From VRUE01 sp963837735 (lineage in GTDB: Bacteria; Actinomycetota; Thermoleophilia; Solirubrobacterales; 70-9): DNA of 64,000 nt. The stretch is taken from assembly GCA_963837735.1 (NCBI GenBank), contig CAWIOM010000016.1:62001-126000 (forward strand). The letters run 5' to 3'. Each line of letters opens with the position of its first letter. Positions within the stretch are counted from its first letter, which is position 1. Position numbers and translations under genes: made by a program. Under the pieces are notes generated by a model that ran no database searches, had not been told where the DNA came from, and was given only the letters and a program-made list of their open reading frames with translations. Positions 28,277-37,060 of this stretch are shown piece after piece.

Positions 28277-28972
28277 CTAGCCGGCCTTGATTCTCGCCGT
28301 CACCAAGGGAACCCCGGTCGGCGTCTTGCTGCCGCCCTGCGGCTCGGAGGTGACCATCACCGCTTCTACGCCGTGCATGTCGGGGATCGTCGCCCGTGCT
28401 TGGCCCTCGCGGTCGGGGACGAAGAGCCCGCCCACCGGCGTCACCTCGCCGTCGCGCTGCACCCAGGCCTCGAGGACCCTGCCCGCGGGCAGCTCGTCGA
28501 CGTTGGCGAGTCGCAGCGTTCCGGAATCGCCCCGTGTGACCAGCTTCGCCGTGACCGCTGGTGCCTTGCCGGCGGTGATCGTGGTCGCGCCGCCGCCCGT
28601 GTCGCCGCCGCGCACCGCGTAGCCGGCGAGAACCGCGAGTGTCAGCGCCGCGATCCCGGCCGCCGCCAGCGGCCGCCAGCCCCGGGACCAGCGGCGGCGG
28701 CCGAAGGGCATCCGCCACGCCGGGCCCGCCGCCGGCGTTGCCTCCGAGTGCGCCTGCTCGACGATCTTGGCGCGGAGCTGCGGCGGCGCCTCGACCCGCT
28801 CGACCCGCTCGGGCAGCAGGTCGACCGCGGGGCGCAGCCAGCGCAGCTCGGCGCGGCAGTCCGCGCAGCCCTCGAGATGGCGCTCCAGCGCCGAGACCTC
28901 GGCGGGCTCGAGCGCGCCGAGCACGTAGGCCGCGACGTCGTCCTTCCAAAACGTGTGATCGGTTTCGCTCAT
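28277..28972 (-). CDS. Anti-sigma factor, RskA-like, with zinc-binding N-terminus
   Basis: 231 residues. The first 50 residues have ALERHLEGCADCRAEL, the H-x3-C-x2-C zinc anti-sigma (ZAS) motif that binds an ECF sigma factor. A single membrane helix near 95-115 (AAAGIAALTLAVLAGYAV) is followed by an outer RskA domain with VNADELPAG-like NVDELPAGRVLEAWVQRDG and VTSEPQGGSKTPTG. It is therefore a membrane anti-sigma factor, released by regulated proteolysis in the known family. It overlaps the sigma gene by an ATGA, so the pair is made stoichiometrically. Confidence 0.9.
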   Translation of the reverse strand: MSETDHTFWKDDVAAYVLGALEPAEVSALERHLEGCADCRAELRWLRPAVDLLPERVERVEAPPQLRAKIVEQAHSEATPAAGPAWRMPFGRRRWSRGWRPLAAAGIAALTLAVLAGYAVRGGDTGGGATTITAGKAPAVTAKLVTRGDSGTLRLANVDELPAGRVLEAWVQRDGEVTPVGGLFVPDREGQARATIPDMHGVEAVMVTSEPQGGSKTPTGVPLVTARIKAG

Positions 28973-29532
28973 GCCAATCCCTCCGCCAGCTCGCCCCGCA
29001 TCTTCTCCAACCCCAATCTCATCCGACCCTTGACGGTGCCGAGAGGCACCCCGAGCATCTCGGCGATCTCCGAGTGGCTGAAGCCGCCGAAGTAGGCGAG
29101 CTCGATCACCTTCGACTGGTCGCCGGGCAGCTCGCCGATCGCACCGCGGACCTCGCTCGCCGTCTCGCGCTGGAGGGCCTCGTCCTCGGTCCGCTCGCCG
29201 GCCTCGCGGGCCTCGAGGACCGAGTCGTCGTCGAAATCGAGGGGCGCCCGGCCGGTCTTGCTGCGCAGCAGGTCGATCGCCCGGTTGCGGACCACGCCCA
29301 GCATCCAGGAGCGGACGCTGCCGCGCGCCTTGTCGTAGCGGGCGCCGCTGCGCCAGACCGAGATGAACGCCTCCTGAACGACGTCTTCGGCAGCGGCGCG
29401 CTCGCCGACGATCCGGTAAGCCAGGGAGTACGCGGCGCCCCCGTGGCGGTCGTAGACCACCTCGAGGGCGTCGGGGTCCTTCGCCGCGATCAGCGGCATC
29501 AGCTCCTCGTCGGCGAGGCGCTCCGGCTTCAC
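28969..29532 (-). CDS. ECF RNA polymerase sigma factor, SigK-like
   Basis: 187 residues. Region 2 is AYSLAYRIVGERAAAEDVVQEAFISVWRSG and RSWMLGVVRNRAIDLLR, and region 4 is LPGDQSKVIELAYFGGFSHSEIAEMLGVPLGTVKGRMRLGLEKMR. This is a two-region ECF sigma with the linked RskA downstream, as in the SigK/RskA pair of mycobacteria, which controls a small envelope/redox regulon. GTG 29532 overlaps the ferritin-like gene's TGA (GTGA), so all four genes of this cluster are probably on one transcript. Autoregulation from the promoter ahead of the first ferritin-like gene is likely but not shown. Confidence 0.92.
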   Translation of the reverse strand: MKPERLADEELMPLIAAKDPDALEVVYDRHGGAAYSLAYRIVGERAAAEDVVQEAFISVWRSGARYDKARGSVRSWMLGVVRNRAIDLLRSKTGRAPLDFDDDSVLEAREAGERTEDEALQRETASEVRGAIGELPGDQSKVIELAYFGGFSHSEIAEMLGVPLGTVKGRMRLGLEKMRGELAEGLA

Positions 29533-30170
29533 GCGATGAACGGTTCCACGGCCTTGAGGACCTTTGCTTCGTCGAGCGAGGGGTCGAAGGCGTCCGGGGA
29601 CGGCTCGTCGCCGTTCTGGAGGCGGATCGCCGCCGCGTGACGGGCCTCGACCTGGACGATCGCGCCGGCCGAGCCGAGCACCTCCTTCGATTCGATCGAC
29701 GGTGCCGCCCCGTTGTAGGCGCTGACCCCGGTGTCCTCGAAGGTCTGCGCCAGCTTCAGGAAGCCGGCCGTGTCGTTGTAGGGAAAGTCGAACTTCGGTT
29801 CGGCGACCGGCTTGCCGCCGAGCTGCTTGACGGTCGCCGTCAGCGCTTCGACGTGCTGGCGCTCGTCTTCGGCGATCAGCTTGATCAGGCTCTTCAGTTC
29901 GCCGCTCGCTCCCGCTCGCTTCTTCGCTTCCTCGTAGAACGCGGACTCGAGGTACTCGAGGGTGAGGGCAAAGTTGAGAATGCCGACGTCGCCCCCTTCG
30001 GACATCGCCAGCGCCCTCTTGACGAAGGGGCCGACCATCACCGCGCCGTAGACGGCGCCGGCGGCCAGTGCGCCCTTGAGGATCACCTCGCTGCGCGAAA
30101 AGTCCTCGCTGTCCTCGTCGATGTGGACTTCGGCGAGCTCCGGGTGGACCAACTCTTGCCTGGTGGCCAT
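29529..30170 (-). CDS. Ferritin-like domain protein, second copy, membrane-associated
   Basis: 213 residues. A hydrophobic stretch at about 29-48 (SEVILKGALAAGAVYGAVMVG) precedes a ferritin-like helical bundle: GILNFALTLEYLESAFYEEA, EDERQHVEALTATVKQLGG and GAIVQVEARHAAAIR. Glu and ExxH residues fit a di-iron site (Ferritin_2/DUF4439-like). It is closely similar to the next gene upstream and evidently a duplication. ATG 30170 is chosen; a TTG at 30203 would overlap that gene. It is probably exported or anchored, with possible oxidation or storage of metal at the cell surface; function is inferred from fold only. Confidence 0.8.
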   Translation of the reverse strand: MATRQELVHPELAEVHIDEDSEDFSRSEVILKGALAAGAVYGAVMVGPFVKRALAMSEGGDVGILNFALTLEYLESAFYEEAKKRAGASGELKSLIKLIAEDERQHVEALTATVKQLGGKPVAEPKFDFPYNDTAGFLKLAQTFEDTGVSAYNGAAPSIESKEVLGSAGAIVQVEARHAAAIRLQNGDEPSPDAFDPSLDEAKVLKAVEPFIA

Positions 30171-30199
30171 GGTGGGGTTCTCCTTTTCGATTCTCGCCG

Positions 30200-30856
30200 T
30201 CAACCGACGATGAAGGGTTCGACGGACTTGAGGACGGTCTTCGCGTCGGCGGGCTTCGCGAACGCCCCGTCGGGGACGATCGTCTCGCCGAGCAGCGTGT
30301 TGAGCGCCGCCGCGTGGCGGCCCTCGACGCTGTGGATGGCGAGCGCGGAGGCGAGGACTTCGGGGCTTTCGATGTTGCCCGCCTGCCCGAGGTAGGCGGC
30401 GGCGCCGAGGTTCTCGACCGTGCCCGCCAGTTCGAGCACGGACTTGGCGCTCTTCAGCGGGAATTCGGTCTTCGGCTGCGGCGCCGGCTTGCCGCCGAGC
30501 TGCTTGACGGCCGCGGTCAGCGCCCCGACGTGCTCGGCCTCCTCGCTGCCGAACTTCTTGATCGTCGCCAGGTCCGAGCCCTTGAAGAGCCCGCTCTTGA
30601 CGACGTCTTCGTAGAAAGCCGTCTCCAGGTACTCGAGGGTCAGCGCGTAGTTGAGGATGCCGATGTCGCCCTTGCCGAACTGGGCGGTTTCGCTGGTTCC
30701 GGAGCCTCCCTGAGTGGCGGTCGTGGTGGTCGTGCCGCTGTCGTCGCCGCAGGCGGCGAGGAAGGCCGCGAGGGCGGTCGAGCCGCCGGTCAGCGCCATG
30801 AACTTTCGCCGCGAGACGGGATCCTTGGCGAGGCGGGCAATGGTGCTCTCAGGCAT
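30200..30856 (-). CDS. Ferritin-like lipoprotein with twin-arginine signal, first copy
   Basis: 218 residues. The N-terminus has SRRKFMALTGGSTALAAFLAACG: an RR motif for Tat export and a lipobox ending in AAC near residue 36, followed by a Thr/Gly-rich linker. The ferritin-like bundle repeats the signatures of its neighbour: GILNYALTLEYLETAFYEDV, GSEEAEHVGALTAAVKQLGG and SVEGRHAAALN. Export of a folded, metal-loaded protein through Tat is typical for such di-iron proteins. A GAGGAG ribosome site lies 9 bases before ATG 30856. It is the first gene of the cluster with the second copy, sigma and anti-sigma genes. Confidence 0.85.
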   Translation of the reverse strand: MPESTIARLAKDPVSRRKFMALTGGSTALAAFLAACGDDSGTTTTTATQGGSGTSETAQFGKGDIGILNYALTLEYLETAFYEDVVKSGLFKGSDLATIKKFGSEEAEHVGALTAAVKQLGGKPAPQPKTEFPLKSAKSVLELAGTVENLGAAAYLGQAGNIESPEVLASALAIHSVEGRHAAALNTLLGETIVPDGAFAKPADAKTVLKSVEPFIVG

Positions 30857-30964
30857 GTCGTCACTCCTCGATGGTTTGCAGCTTCTGATTCCCCTACGCG
30901 ATTTCGATGGGGGCGGATCAGAACCGATGCGAACCGGTCGCCGCGGCGGGCCGGGGGCCGGGGG

Positions 30965-32068
30965 CTAGGCGGGTGAGCCGGCGCGGATCCGGTCCAGCGC
31001 CGTGGCGATCCGCGAGACGCCCTCGCCGATCTGCTCCGGCGGAACGCCGGCGAAGGAGAGGCGCAGGCTGTTCTGGCCTCCCTCGATCATGAAGTCGGGG
31101 CCGGCGACGAAGGCGACGCCCTCGCCCTTGGCCTCGGCGAGCAGAGTGCCGGTGTCGGTGCCCTGTTCGAGGTCGAGCCAGAGGAAGTAGCCGCCCCCCG
31201 GAACGACGAACTCGGCCTCCGGGATCTGCTCGCGCAGCGCCTCGACCAGGGCGTCGCAGCGCTCGCGCAGGGCGCCCTTGACGAACTCGATGTTGCGGTC
31301 CAGGCCGCCCGAGCGGCAGAGCTCGAGGACGACGGCCTCGGCCAGCATGTTGGGCGAGATGTAGGTCTCGTTCGCCCGTTTGGCGAGCGCGGCGATCTCG
31401 ACCGCCGGCCCGGCCAGGTAGCCGACGCGGACCCCGGGGCTGACCGTCTTCGAGAAGGAGGAAGCGTGGATGACGCGGTCTGCCTTGTCGATCGAGAGCA
31501 TCGTCTCCAGGGCCTCGCCCTCGAACGGCAGCTCGCGGTACGGGTCGTCCTCGAAGATCAGGAAGTCGTGCTCGGCGGCCAGCTCGACCAGGCGCACCCG
31601 CTTCTCGGCGGAGAGCGTGCAGCCGGCCGGGTTGTGGAAGTTGGGAATCACGTGAGCGAGCTTCACCGGCCCCTCGTCGAGCGCCGCTTCGAAGGCGCCG
31701 ACCTCGAGCCCGTCGGCCTCGAGCGGCACCGGGACCAGCTCGACGCCCGCCCGCTGCAGGAGCAGCAGGGTGCGGTCGTAGGTCGGCTGCTCGACGATCA
31801 CCCGGTCGCCCGCCTCCAGGCGATGCGCGAAGAGCATCGCCGCCGCCTCCATCGAGCCGTTGGCGATCATCACCTGGCCGTCGTCGAGGCCGCCGTGGCG
31901 CTCCGCGACCCAGCGGCAGAGGCCCGGATGGCCGATCCCCGTCCCGTAGGAGAGCGCCTTTTCCCAGTCCTCGGCGAGCGCGACCGCAGCCGCCTCCCGC
32001 ACCGCATCTTTGGGCAGGATGTCGGCGCTGGGCGCACCCCTTGCAAATGAAATCGTCTCGCCGGCCAT
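30965..32068 (-). CDS. PLP-dependent aminotransferase (fold type I, MocR/2-aminoadipate transaminase-like)
   Basis: 367 residues. SYGTGIGHPGLCRWVAER near 42, the Asn in NFHNPAGCTLS near 150, DDPYREL near 178, and HASSFSKTVSPGVRVGYL near 210 with the PLP-binding Lys mark an aminotransferase class I/II of the LysN/ARO8-like group, without a GntR DNA-binding domain. It transfers amino groups between amino acids and 2-oxo acids; substrate preference cannot be read. ATG 32068 is chosen where the enzyme fold begins, 8 bases after a TAGTGT sequence. It is monocistronic. Confidence 0.85.
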   Translation of the reverse strand: MAGETISFARGAPSADILPKDAVREAAAVALAEDWEKALSYGTGIGHPGLCRWVAERHGGLDDGQVMIANGSMEAAAMLFAHRLEAGDRVIVEQPTYDRTLLLLQRAGVELVPVPLEADGLEVGAFEAALDEGPVKLAHVIPNFHNPAGCTLSAEKRVRLVELAAEHDFLIFEDDPYRELPFEGEALETMLSIDKADRVIHASSFSKTVSPGVRVGYLAGPAVEIAALAKRANETYISPNMLAEAVVLELCRSGGLDRNIEFVKGALRERCDALVEALREQIPEAEFVVPGGGYFLWLDLEQGTDTGTLLAEAKGEGVAFVAGPDFMIEGGQNSLRLSFAGVPPEQIGEGVSRIATALDRIRAGSPA

Positions 32069-32172
32069 CGCCCTCGACACTAGCAACGGGAAGCTGTCAG
32101 CCGCCTGCTCGCAAACCAGCCCACAAATGCTCCCCACACCCAGCTCACGACACTCGCGGTTTCGACCCTGGG

Positions 32173-32300
32173 CGGCTCCCAGTCCGACACGGATGGCTCC
32201 GGTAGGGGTGAAGCGTCTTGTACTTTTTCGCCAGCGGCACCCGAGGCGCCAGCCCTTCGCGATACGCGAAAAAGTTAAGCGAAACCCCTGCTGGGAGCCG
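32173..32300. repeat. Dispersed palindromic element, copy A
   Basis: A nested hairpin of 128 bases. The outer arms CGGCTCCCAG (32173-32182) and CTGGGAGCCG (32291-32300) pair perfectly; then AGGGGT (32204-32209) with ACCCCT (32284-32289); then ACTTTTTCG (32222-32230) with CGAAAAAGT (32267-32275). The core CTTGTACTTTTTCG ... AGGCGCCAGC ... CGAAAAAGTTAAGC recurs in copy B at about 41911-41973 in reverse orientation. It begins 13 bases after the sucD stop. No protein is encoded. Confidence 0.85.
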
Positions 32301-32312
32301 TCCGGAACCTGA

Positions 32313-33189
32313 CTATGAGCCGCGCAGAGTCTCGACCGCGATCGCCGCGGTCTCGGTCGGGCTTTCGCCGACCCGCACGCCCTTGGCTTCGAGCGCGTCC
32401 TTCTTCGCCTGGGCCGTGCCGGATGAGCCGGAGATGATCGCCCCGGCGTGGCCCATCTGCTTGCCCGGCGGCGCTGTGAAGCCGGCGATGTAGGCGACGA
32501 CCGGCTTCGAGATCTCGGCGGCGATGAACTCGGCCGCGCGCTCCTCGGCGTCGCCGCCGATCTCTCCGACCATCACGATCAGCTCGGTCTCCGGGTCGGC
32601 CTCGAAGAGGGTGAGGATGTCGATGAAGTCGGAGCCGACGATCGGGTCGCCGCCGATGCCGACGATCGAGGAGTTGCCCTCCCCCGCCTGCTTCAGCTCG
32701 TTGCCGATCTGGTAGGTCAGGGTGCCCGACTTGGAGACGACGCCGATCTTGCCCGGGTCGAAGAACTGAGCCGGGATGATGCCGACGTTGGCCTTGCCCG
32801 GGGAGAGGGCGCCGGGGCAGTTCGGCCCGATCAGGCGCACCCCGGCCTGCTTCGCCTTCCAGTAGGTCCTGAGCATGTCCAGCACCGGGATCCCCTCGGT
32901 GATCGCGATCACCGTGTGGACGCCCGAGTCGATCGCCTCGTCGATCGCCGGCGCCGCGAAGCGCGCCGGGACGAAGATCATCGAGGTGTTGGCGCCCGCC
33001 TCCTGCGACCGACTCGGAGATCGAGTCGAAGACCGGCACTCCGCCGACCTCCTGGCCGCCCTTGCCCGGCGTCACCCCGGCGACGAGGTCGGTGCCGTAG
33101 TCGCGGTTGCGCAGACCGTGGAAGGAGCCCTCGCGGCCGGTCAGCCCGGAGACGACGAGTTTCGTGTCGCGATCGACGACGATCGACAT
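32313..33189 (-). CDS. sucD: Succinate-CoA ligase, alpha subunit (one frameshift)
   Basis: About 292 residues after fixing one base near 33003. The N-terminus VVSGLTGREGSFHGLRNRDYGT is the CoA-binding Rossmann domain, GVRLIGPNCPGALSPGKANVG follows, and QMGHAGAIISGSSGTA contains the phosphohistidine. With SucC it interconverts succinyl-CoA, ADP and phosphate with succinate, CoA and ATP in the TCA cycle. ATG 33189 overlaps the sucC stop by one base. Loss of such a central gene is unlikely, so the frameshift is probably a sequence error. Confidence 0.95.
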
Positions 33190-34355
33190 CAGCCGCTCCC
33201 CTTCGCCAGCTCGACGACCCGCCGGGCGGCGCCCAGCATCGTCTTTTCGACCTCGAGGCCGGCGATCGCGGCCTGCTCGAGCAGGGCGAGGCCCTGCTCG
33301 GAGTTGGTGCCGTCGAGGCGCACGACAAGCGGCACGTCGAGGTCGATCTGCCGTGAGGCTTCGATGATCCCCTTGGCGACCTCGTCGCAGCGGGTGATGC
33401 CGCCGAAGATGTTGAAGAGGACCGCGTTGACCTTCGGGTCGGAGGTGATCACTTCGAGCGCGTCGACGATCGCGTCGGCCTTCGAGCCGCCGCCCGCGTC
33501 GAGGAAGTTGGCCGGCGCACCGCCCGCCTGGGCGACGACGTCCAGCGTCGACATGCAGAGGCCCGCCCCGTTGCCGAGGATGCCGACGTCGCCGTCGAGC
33601 TTTACGTAGGTGAGGCCCTTCTCCTTGGCCATCGCCTCCTGCGGGTCCTCGTCGGCCCCAGCCTCGATCTCGGCCAGGTCCTCGTGGCGGAAGAGCGAGT
33701 TTCCGTCGATGGTCACCTTGGCGTCGAGCGCGACGACGTCGCGCCCGGCGGTGACGATCAGCGGGTTGACCTCGATCAGCGTCGCGTCCTCGCCGCCGGC
33801 CACCTCGGCGAGCTTCGAGAGCACCTCGGCGACCTGGTCTAGAACGTCCTCGTCGAGACCCGCCGCCTCGGCGATCGGCCGCGCCGCGGCGCCGTCGAAG
33901 GGCGCCGTCGGGTCGATGTGGCGCTTGACGAGGGCGTCGGGGTCCTCGGCGGCGACGGCCTCGATGTCCATCCCGCCCTGCGTCGACAACATGGCCAGCA
34001 GCTTCTTCTCGGAGCGGTCGAGGATCACCGACGCGTAGTACTCCGAGGCGATGTCGGAGCCGGCCTCGATCCAGACCTGGTGGACCCTGAACGGCCCCTC
34101 GCCGTGGGGGCCGACGATGTCCATGCCGAGGATCGCCTCAGCGTGGTCGCGGGCCTCGCCGGCGTCCGCGGCGAGCTTGATCCCGCCCGCCTTGCCGCGC
34201 CCGCCGATCAGCACCTGGGCCTTGACGGCGCAGGGGAAACCGATGCGCTCGGCGGCGGCCACGGCCTCCTCGACGGTCGCCGCGACCTCGCCGCTGGGCA
34301 CGGCGATCCCGTGCTTTGCGAACAGCTGCTTGCCCTGATACTCGAGAAGGTCCAT
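33189..34355 (-). CDS. sucC: Succinate-CoA ligase, ADP-forming, beta subunit
   Basis: 388 residues, the normal length. MDLLEYQGKQLFAKHGI at the start, the ATP-grasp domain with AVKAQVLIGGRGKAGGIKLA, and the C-terminal ligase domain with NFLDAGGGSKADAI and FNIFGGITRCDEVAKGI are diagnostic. It supplies the nucleotide-binding half of succinyl-CoA synthetase, working with sucD directly downstream. The divergent HAD gene starts 55 bases away, and a TAGGCT sequence on the minus strand (34391-34386) overlaps the TATAAT used in the other direction. Confidence 0.97.
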   Translation of the reverse strand: MDLLEYQGKQLFAKHGIAVPSGEVAATVEEAVAAAERIGFPCAVKAQVLIGGRGKAGGIKLAADAGEARDHAEAILGMDIVGPHGEGPFRVHQVWIEAGSDIASEYYASVILDRSEKKLLAMLSTQGGMDIEAVAAEDPDALVKRHIDPTAPFDGAAARPIAEAAGLDEDVLDQVAEVLSKLAEVAGGEDATLIEVNPLIVTAGRDVVALDAKVTIDGNSLFRHEDLAEIEAGADEDPQEAMAKEKGLTYVKLDGDVGILGNGAGLCMSTLDVVAQAGGAPANFLDAGGGSKADAIVDALEVITSDPKVNAVLFNIFGGITRCDEVAKGIIEASRQIDLDVPLVVRLDGTNSEQGLALLEQAAIAGLEVEKTMLGAARRVVELAKGSG

Positions 34356-34366
34356 GGAGAGGGGTG

Positions 34367-34395
34367 CCGACAGTGCGGCGGCGGCAGCCTATAAT
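34367..34395 (+). promoter_or_regulatory. Promoter CCGACA-17-TATAAT
   Basis: CCGACA (34367-34372) is exactly 17 bases from a perfect TATAAT (34390-34395), 14 bases before ATG 34410. The predicted 5' leader is about 7 bases, too short for a ribosome site. A minus-strand TAGGCT overlaps the same bases, facing sucC. Confidence 0.6.
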
Positions 34396-34409
34396 GCCGC
34401 GGCTCACCG

Positions 34410-35093
34410 ATGCCTCTTCCCAGTCTGAAAAACATCAAATGGGTCACCACCGATTGCTACGGGACGCTGATCGATTGGGAGAAGGGAATCGTCGACGCCT
34501 GCAAGAAAGAGGCGGCGAAGGACGGCTTCAGCTTCGACGAGGGGTCTTTCCTCGGCCGATTCATGGAAGTCCAGGCCGAGATCATGGCCGGGTCCTACGA
34601 ACTGTATGCCGAGGTCCTGCGCCGCACGATCGTCAAAGTCGCCGGCGAGCAGGGCTGGGAAATCGAGCCCTCGCGGGCCCAGTTCCTCCCCGACAGCGTC
34701 GCCTACTGGCTGCCCTTCCGCGAGGCCAACGCGGCGATGGACAGGCTCGGGAAACGCTACGAGATCGGGATCATCTCCAACATCGACGACAAGCTCCTCG
34801 GCATCTCCCGGCGCCACCTGCGCACCGAACTCGACCTCGTCGTCACCGCCCAGCAGGTACGCAGCTACAAGCCGGACCCGGTCCACTTCAAAGAGTGCGC
34901 CCGCCGCATCGGCGGCAAGAAAGGCTGGGTGCACATCTGCTCCAACTACACGACCGATGTCGCCCCCCTGCTAAAGATGAACGTGCCGGTCATCTGGGTG
35001 AACCGCCACGGCGAGAAACTCGAGGGCCGCAAAGCCCCCGGGGCGACGGTCAAGAACTTCCGCGACGCGGCGAAAAAGCTCGGCGCGTCCTGA
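34410..35093 (+). CDS. HAD hydrolase, haloacid dehalogenase type II-like
   Basis: 227 residues. Motif I is WVTTDCYGTLIDWEKG with Asp near residue 15; the DxYGTLxD form is typical of L-2-haloacid dehalogenases. Motif II is IISNIDDKLL and motif III VRSYKPDPVHF. Motif IV is HICSNYTTDVAPL, without a second catalytic Asp pair. A helical cap lies at 20-90. It may hydrolyse 2-haloacids or act as a phosphatase; the family assignment is good and the substrate open. Together with the haloalkane dehalogenase-like gene at 18.6 kb it could support halogenated compound use, but they are not linked. Confidence 0.75.
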   Translation: MPLPSLKNIKWVTTDCYGTLIDWEKGIVDACKKEAAKDGFSFDEGSFLGRFMEVQAEIMAGSYELYAEVLRRTIVKVAGEQGWEIEPSRAQFLPDSVAYWLPFREANAAMDRLGKRYEIGIISNIDDKLLGISRRHLRTELDLVVTAQQVRSYKPDPVHFKECARRIGGKKGWVHICSNYTTDVAPLLKMNVPVIWVNRHGEKLEGRKAPGATVKNFRDAAKKLGAS

Positions 35094-35118
35094 GCGTCTT
35101 CTAGCGTTTCGAAACTTC

Positions 35119-35154
35119 GCGGGCGCTGGGGTTTTCGAACCCAGTAGGCCCCGC
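35119..35154. terminator. Stem-loop between the HAD and sulfatase genes
   Basis: An inner hairpin pairs CTGGG plus TT (35126-35133, one bulged G) with AACCCAG (35138-35144) around TTCG; an outer GCGGG/CCCGC pairing extends it. A 10-base palindrome GTTTCGAAAC lies just before at 35106-35115. It is 26 bases after the HAD stop and has no T-run. Confidence 0.45.
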
Positions 35155-35167
35155 GACACCCAAATCG

Positions 35168-37042
35168 ATGATTCGACGTAGAAAAGCAGCCGCTTCACGT
35201 GCACGCCTGCCACTGGCGCTCGCGGCGCTCGGCGTGCTGATCGCGCTCTCGCTGGCGGTCGGCTCGGCGTCGGCCTCCCGCAACCACCTCGCCACCTCGG
35301 AAAAACCGAGCTTCGTCGTGATCCAGACCGACGACCAGACGCTCGAGGGCCTCTACGCGACGTTCCGCTCCTCCGAAGGGGGCGGCAAAATCCGGGCGAT
35401 GCCGAACACCCTCGACCTGATCGCCAAACGGGGGATGACCTTCAACCGCTACTACATCTCCTATCCGCTCTGCTGCCCCTCGCGGGTCAGCCTGCTGACC
35501 GGCCGCTACGCCCACAACCACGGCGTCAAGGGCAACATCCAGCCCAACGGCGGGTTCTTCGGCTTCACCCAACGGGCCGCGATGACGCACAACCTGGCCA
35601 CCTGGCTGCAGGGCGCCGGATACCGCACGATCCACATCGGCAAGTTCCTCAACGGCTACGGCGACAAGCCATACGACGAAGGCAAGATCATCCCACCGGG
35701 CTGGAGCTCCTGGCACACCGTCCTCCACGCCGACACCTCGCACTACTTCTACGGCTACGAACTCAACGACAACGGCTCGATCGACGGCCCCTTCGGGGAC
35801 TCCGGCAGCTGGGATACGCGCGAATACGGCGCCCGCGACGACATCGGCTGCCCCTTCGCCCCCACCAACGGCCAGCCCTGCTACTACGAGACCGACAAGC
35901 TGAACGAATTCGCGACCCGGGAAATCCTCGAAACCCCGGCCGGCCAGCCCTTCTACCTGCAGCTCGACTACACCGCCCCGCACGGCGACTTCCGCCGCCC
36001 GGCGGGGCCGGAGCCTGCCCCCCGCCACTACGACTGGTTCAAGGGCGCGCGCCTCCCCCATGACCGCTCCGAAGGCTTCGACGAGGGCAACGTCTCCGAC
36101 AAGCCCCGCTTCATCCGCGAAGCCGGGCACCTGACCCTCAACGACAAGCACACCTACCGCGTCTACTGGCAGAAGCAGCTCGAGAGCCTGCGCTCGGTCG
36201 ACGACGGGGTACGGGAGATCATCGACACGCTCGGCGGCGTCAGCCGCCTCCGCAACACCTACGTGCTCTTCACCTCCGACAACGGCTTCTTCTTCGGCGA
36301 GCACCGGCTGATCGGCGGCAAGTTCCTCGCCTACGAGCCGGCCACCCACCTGCCCTTCCTGATCCGCGGGCCCGGAATCAGGCCCGGGACGAAGACCGGC
36401 GAGCTGGCCTCCCAGATCGACATCGCGCCGACGGTCCTCGAGCTTGCCGGGGTGAGCGCCGACAAGAGCATCGACGGCCGCTCGATGGTCCCCTTTCTCC
36501 ATGACCCGAGCCTTCGCACGAGGCGCCCGCTGCTGTTCGAGTCCTTCGTCGAAACGAGCGACGTCGACCAGAACGGCAGCGCCGAAACACCCGCCCCCTA
36601 CGACCCGGCGCCGAGCGGCGGCGCCGACAGGCCCAACGAAGCGTCAACCTCGATCCTGGCGCCCCCGAAGGACTACGAGGGAATCCGCCTCGGCCCTTAC
36701 AAGTACATCGCCTGGCCGTCCGGAGAGAAGGAGCTCTACGACATCAACAGGGATCCCTACGAGCTCAACAACCTGGTCAAGATCCCCAACTACTTCCCAA
36801 TCCGCAACTACCTCCACACGCTGCTCACCGGCGGCGTCGACGCGACCGGCGGCCTCGAGGACTGCGTCGGCCGGACCTGCCGGGAACCGGCGGCGAAAAT
36901 CCCGCTCAACCGGATCGAACTGCGCCGTGTGCGCAAGCAGGAAAAGGAAGAAAAGCGCCAGGAACGGCGCGAAGAAAAGGAACAGCGGGAAAAGGAACGC
37001 AAGGAAAAAGAAAACCGCCACCCCGGCAAGAACGGGCACTGA
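35168..37042 (+). CDS. Secreted sulfatase (type I, formylglycine-dependent)
   Basis: 624 residues. A signal peptide occupies 1-37 (LPLALAALGVLIALSLAVGSASAS). FVVIQTDDQTLEG gives the first metal-binding Asp pair. LCCPSRVSLLTGR at 101-113 is the C-x-P-S-R sulfatase signature, with Cys102 expected to become formylglycine. HIGKFLNGYG, TSDNGFFFGEHRL and GGKFLAYEP follow as in N-acetylglucosamine-6-sulfatase-like enzymes. The last about 40 residues are nearly all Lys, Glu, Arg and Gln, a charged helix not part of the enzyme fold. It should remove sulfate esters from glycans or similar outside the cell. A sulfatase-activating enzyme was not seen in this window. Confidence 0.88.
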   Translation: MIRRRKAAASRARLPLALAALGVLIALSLAVGSASASRNHLATSEKPSFVVIQTDDQTLEGLYATFRSSEGGGKIRAMPNTLDLIAKRGMTFNRYYISYPLCCPSRVSLLTGRYAHNHGVKGNIQPNGGFFGFTQRAAMTHNLATWLQGAGYRTIHIGKFLNGYGDKPYDEGKIIPPGWSSWHTVLHADTSHYFYGYELNDNGSIDGPFGDSGSWDTREYGARDDIGCPFAPTNGQPCYYETDKLNEFATREILETPAGQPFYLQLDYTAPHGDFRRPAGPEPAPRHYDWFKGARLPHDRSEGFDEGNVSDKPRFIREAGHLTLNDKHTYRVYWQKQLESLRSVDDGVREIIDTLGGVSRLRNTYVLFTSDNGFFFGEHRLIGGKFLAYEPATHLPFLIRGPGIRPGTKTGELASQIDIAPTVLELAGVSADKSIDGRSMVPFLHDPSLRTRRPLLFESFVETSDVDQNGSAETPAPYDPAPSGGADRPNEASTSILAPPKDYEGIRLGPYKYIAWPSGEKELYDINRDPYELNNLVKIPNYFPIRNYLHTLLTGGVDATGGLEDCVGRTCREPAAKIPLNRIELRRVRKQEKEEKRQERREEKEQREKERKEKENRHPGKNGH

Positions 37043-37060
37043 CTCCGCGGCGGCAGCCCG

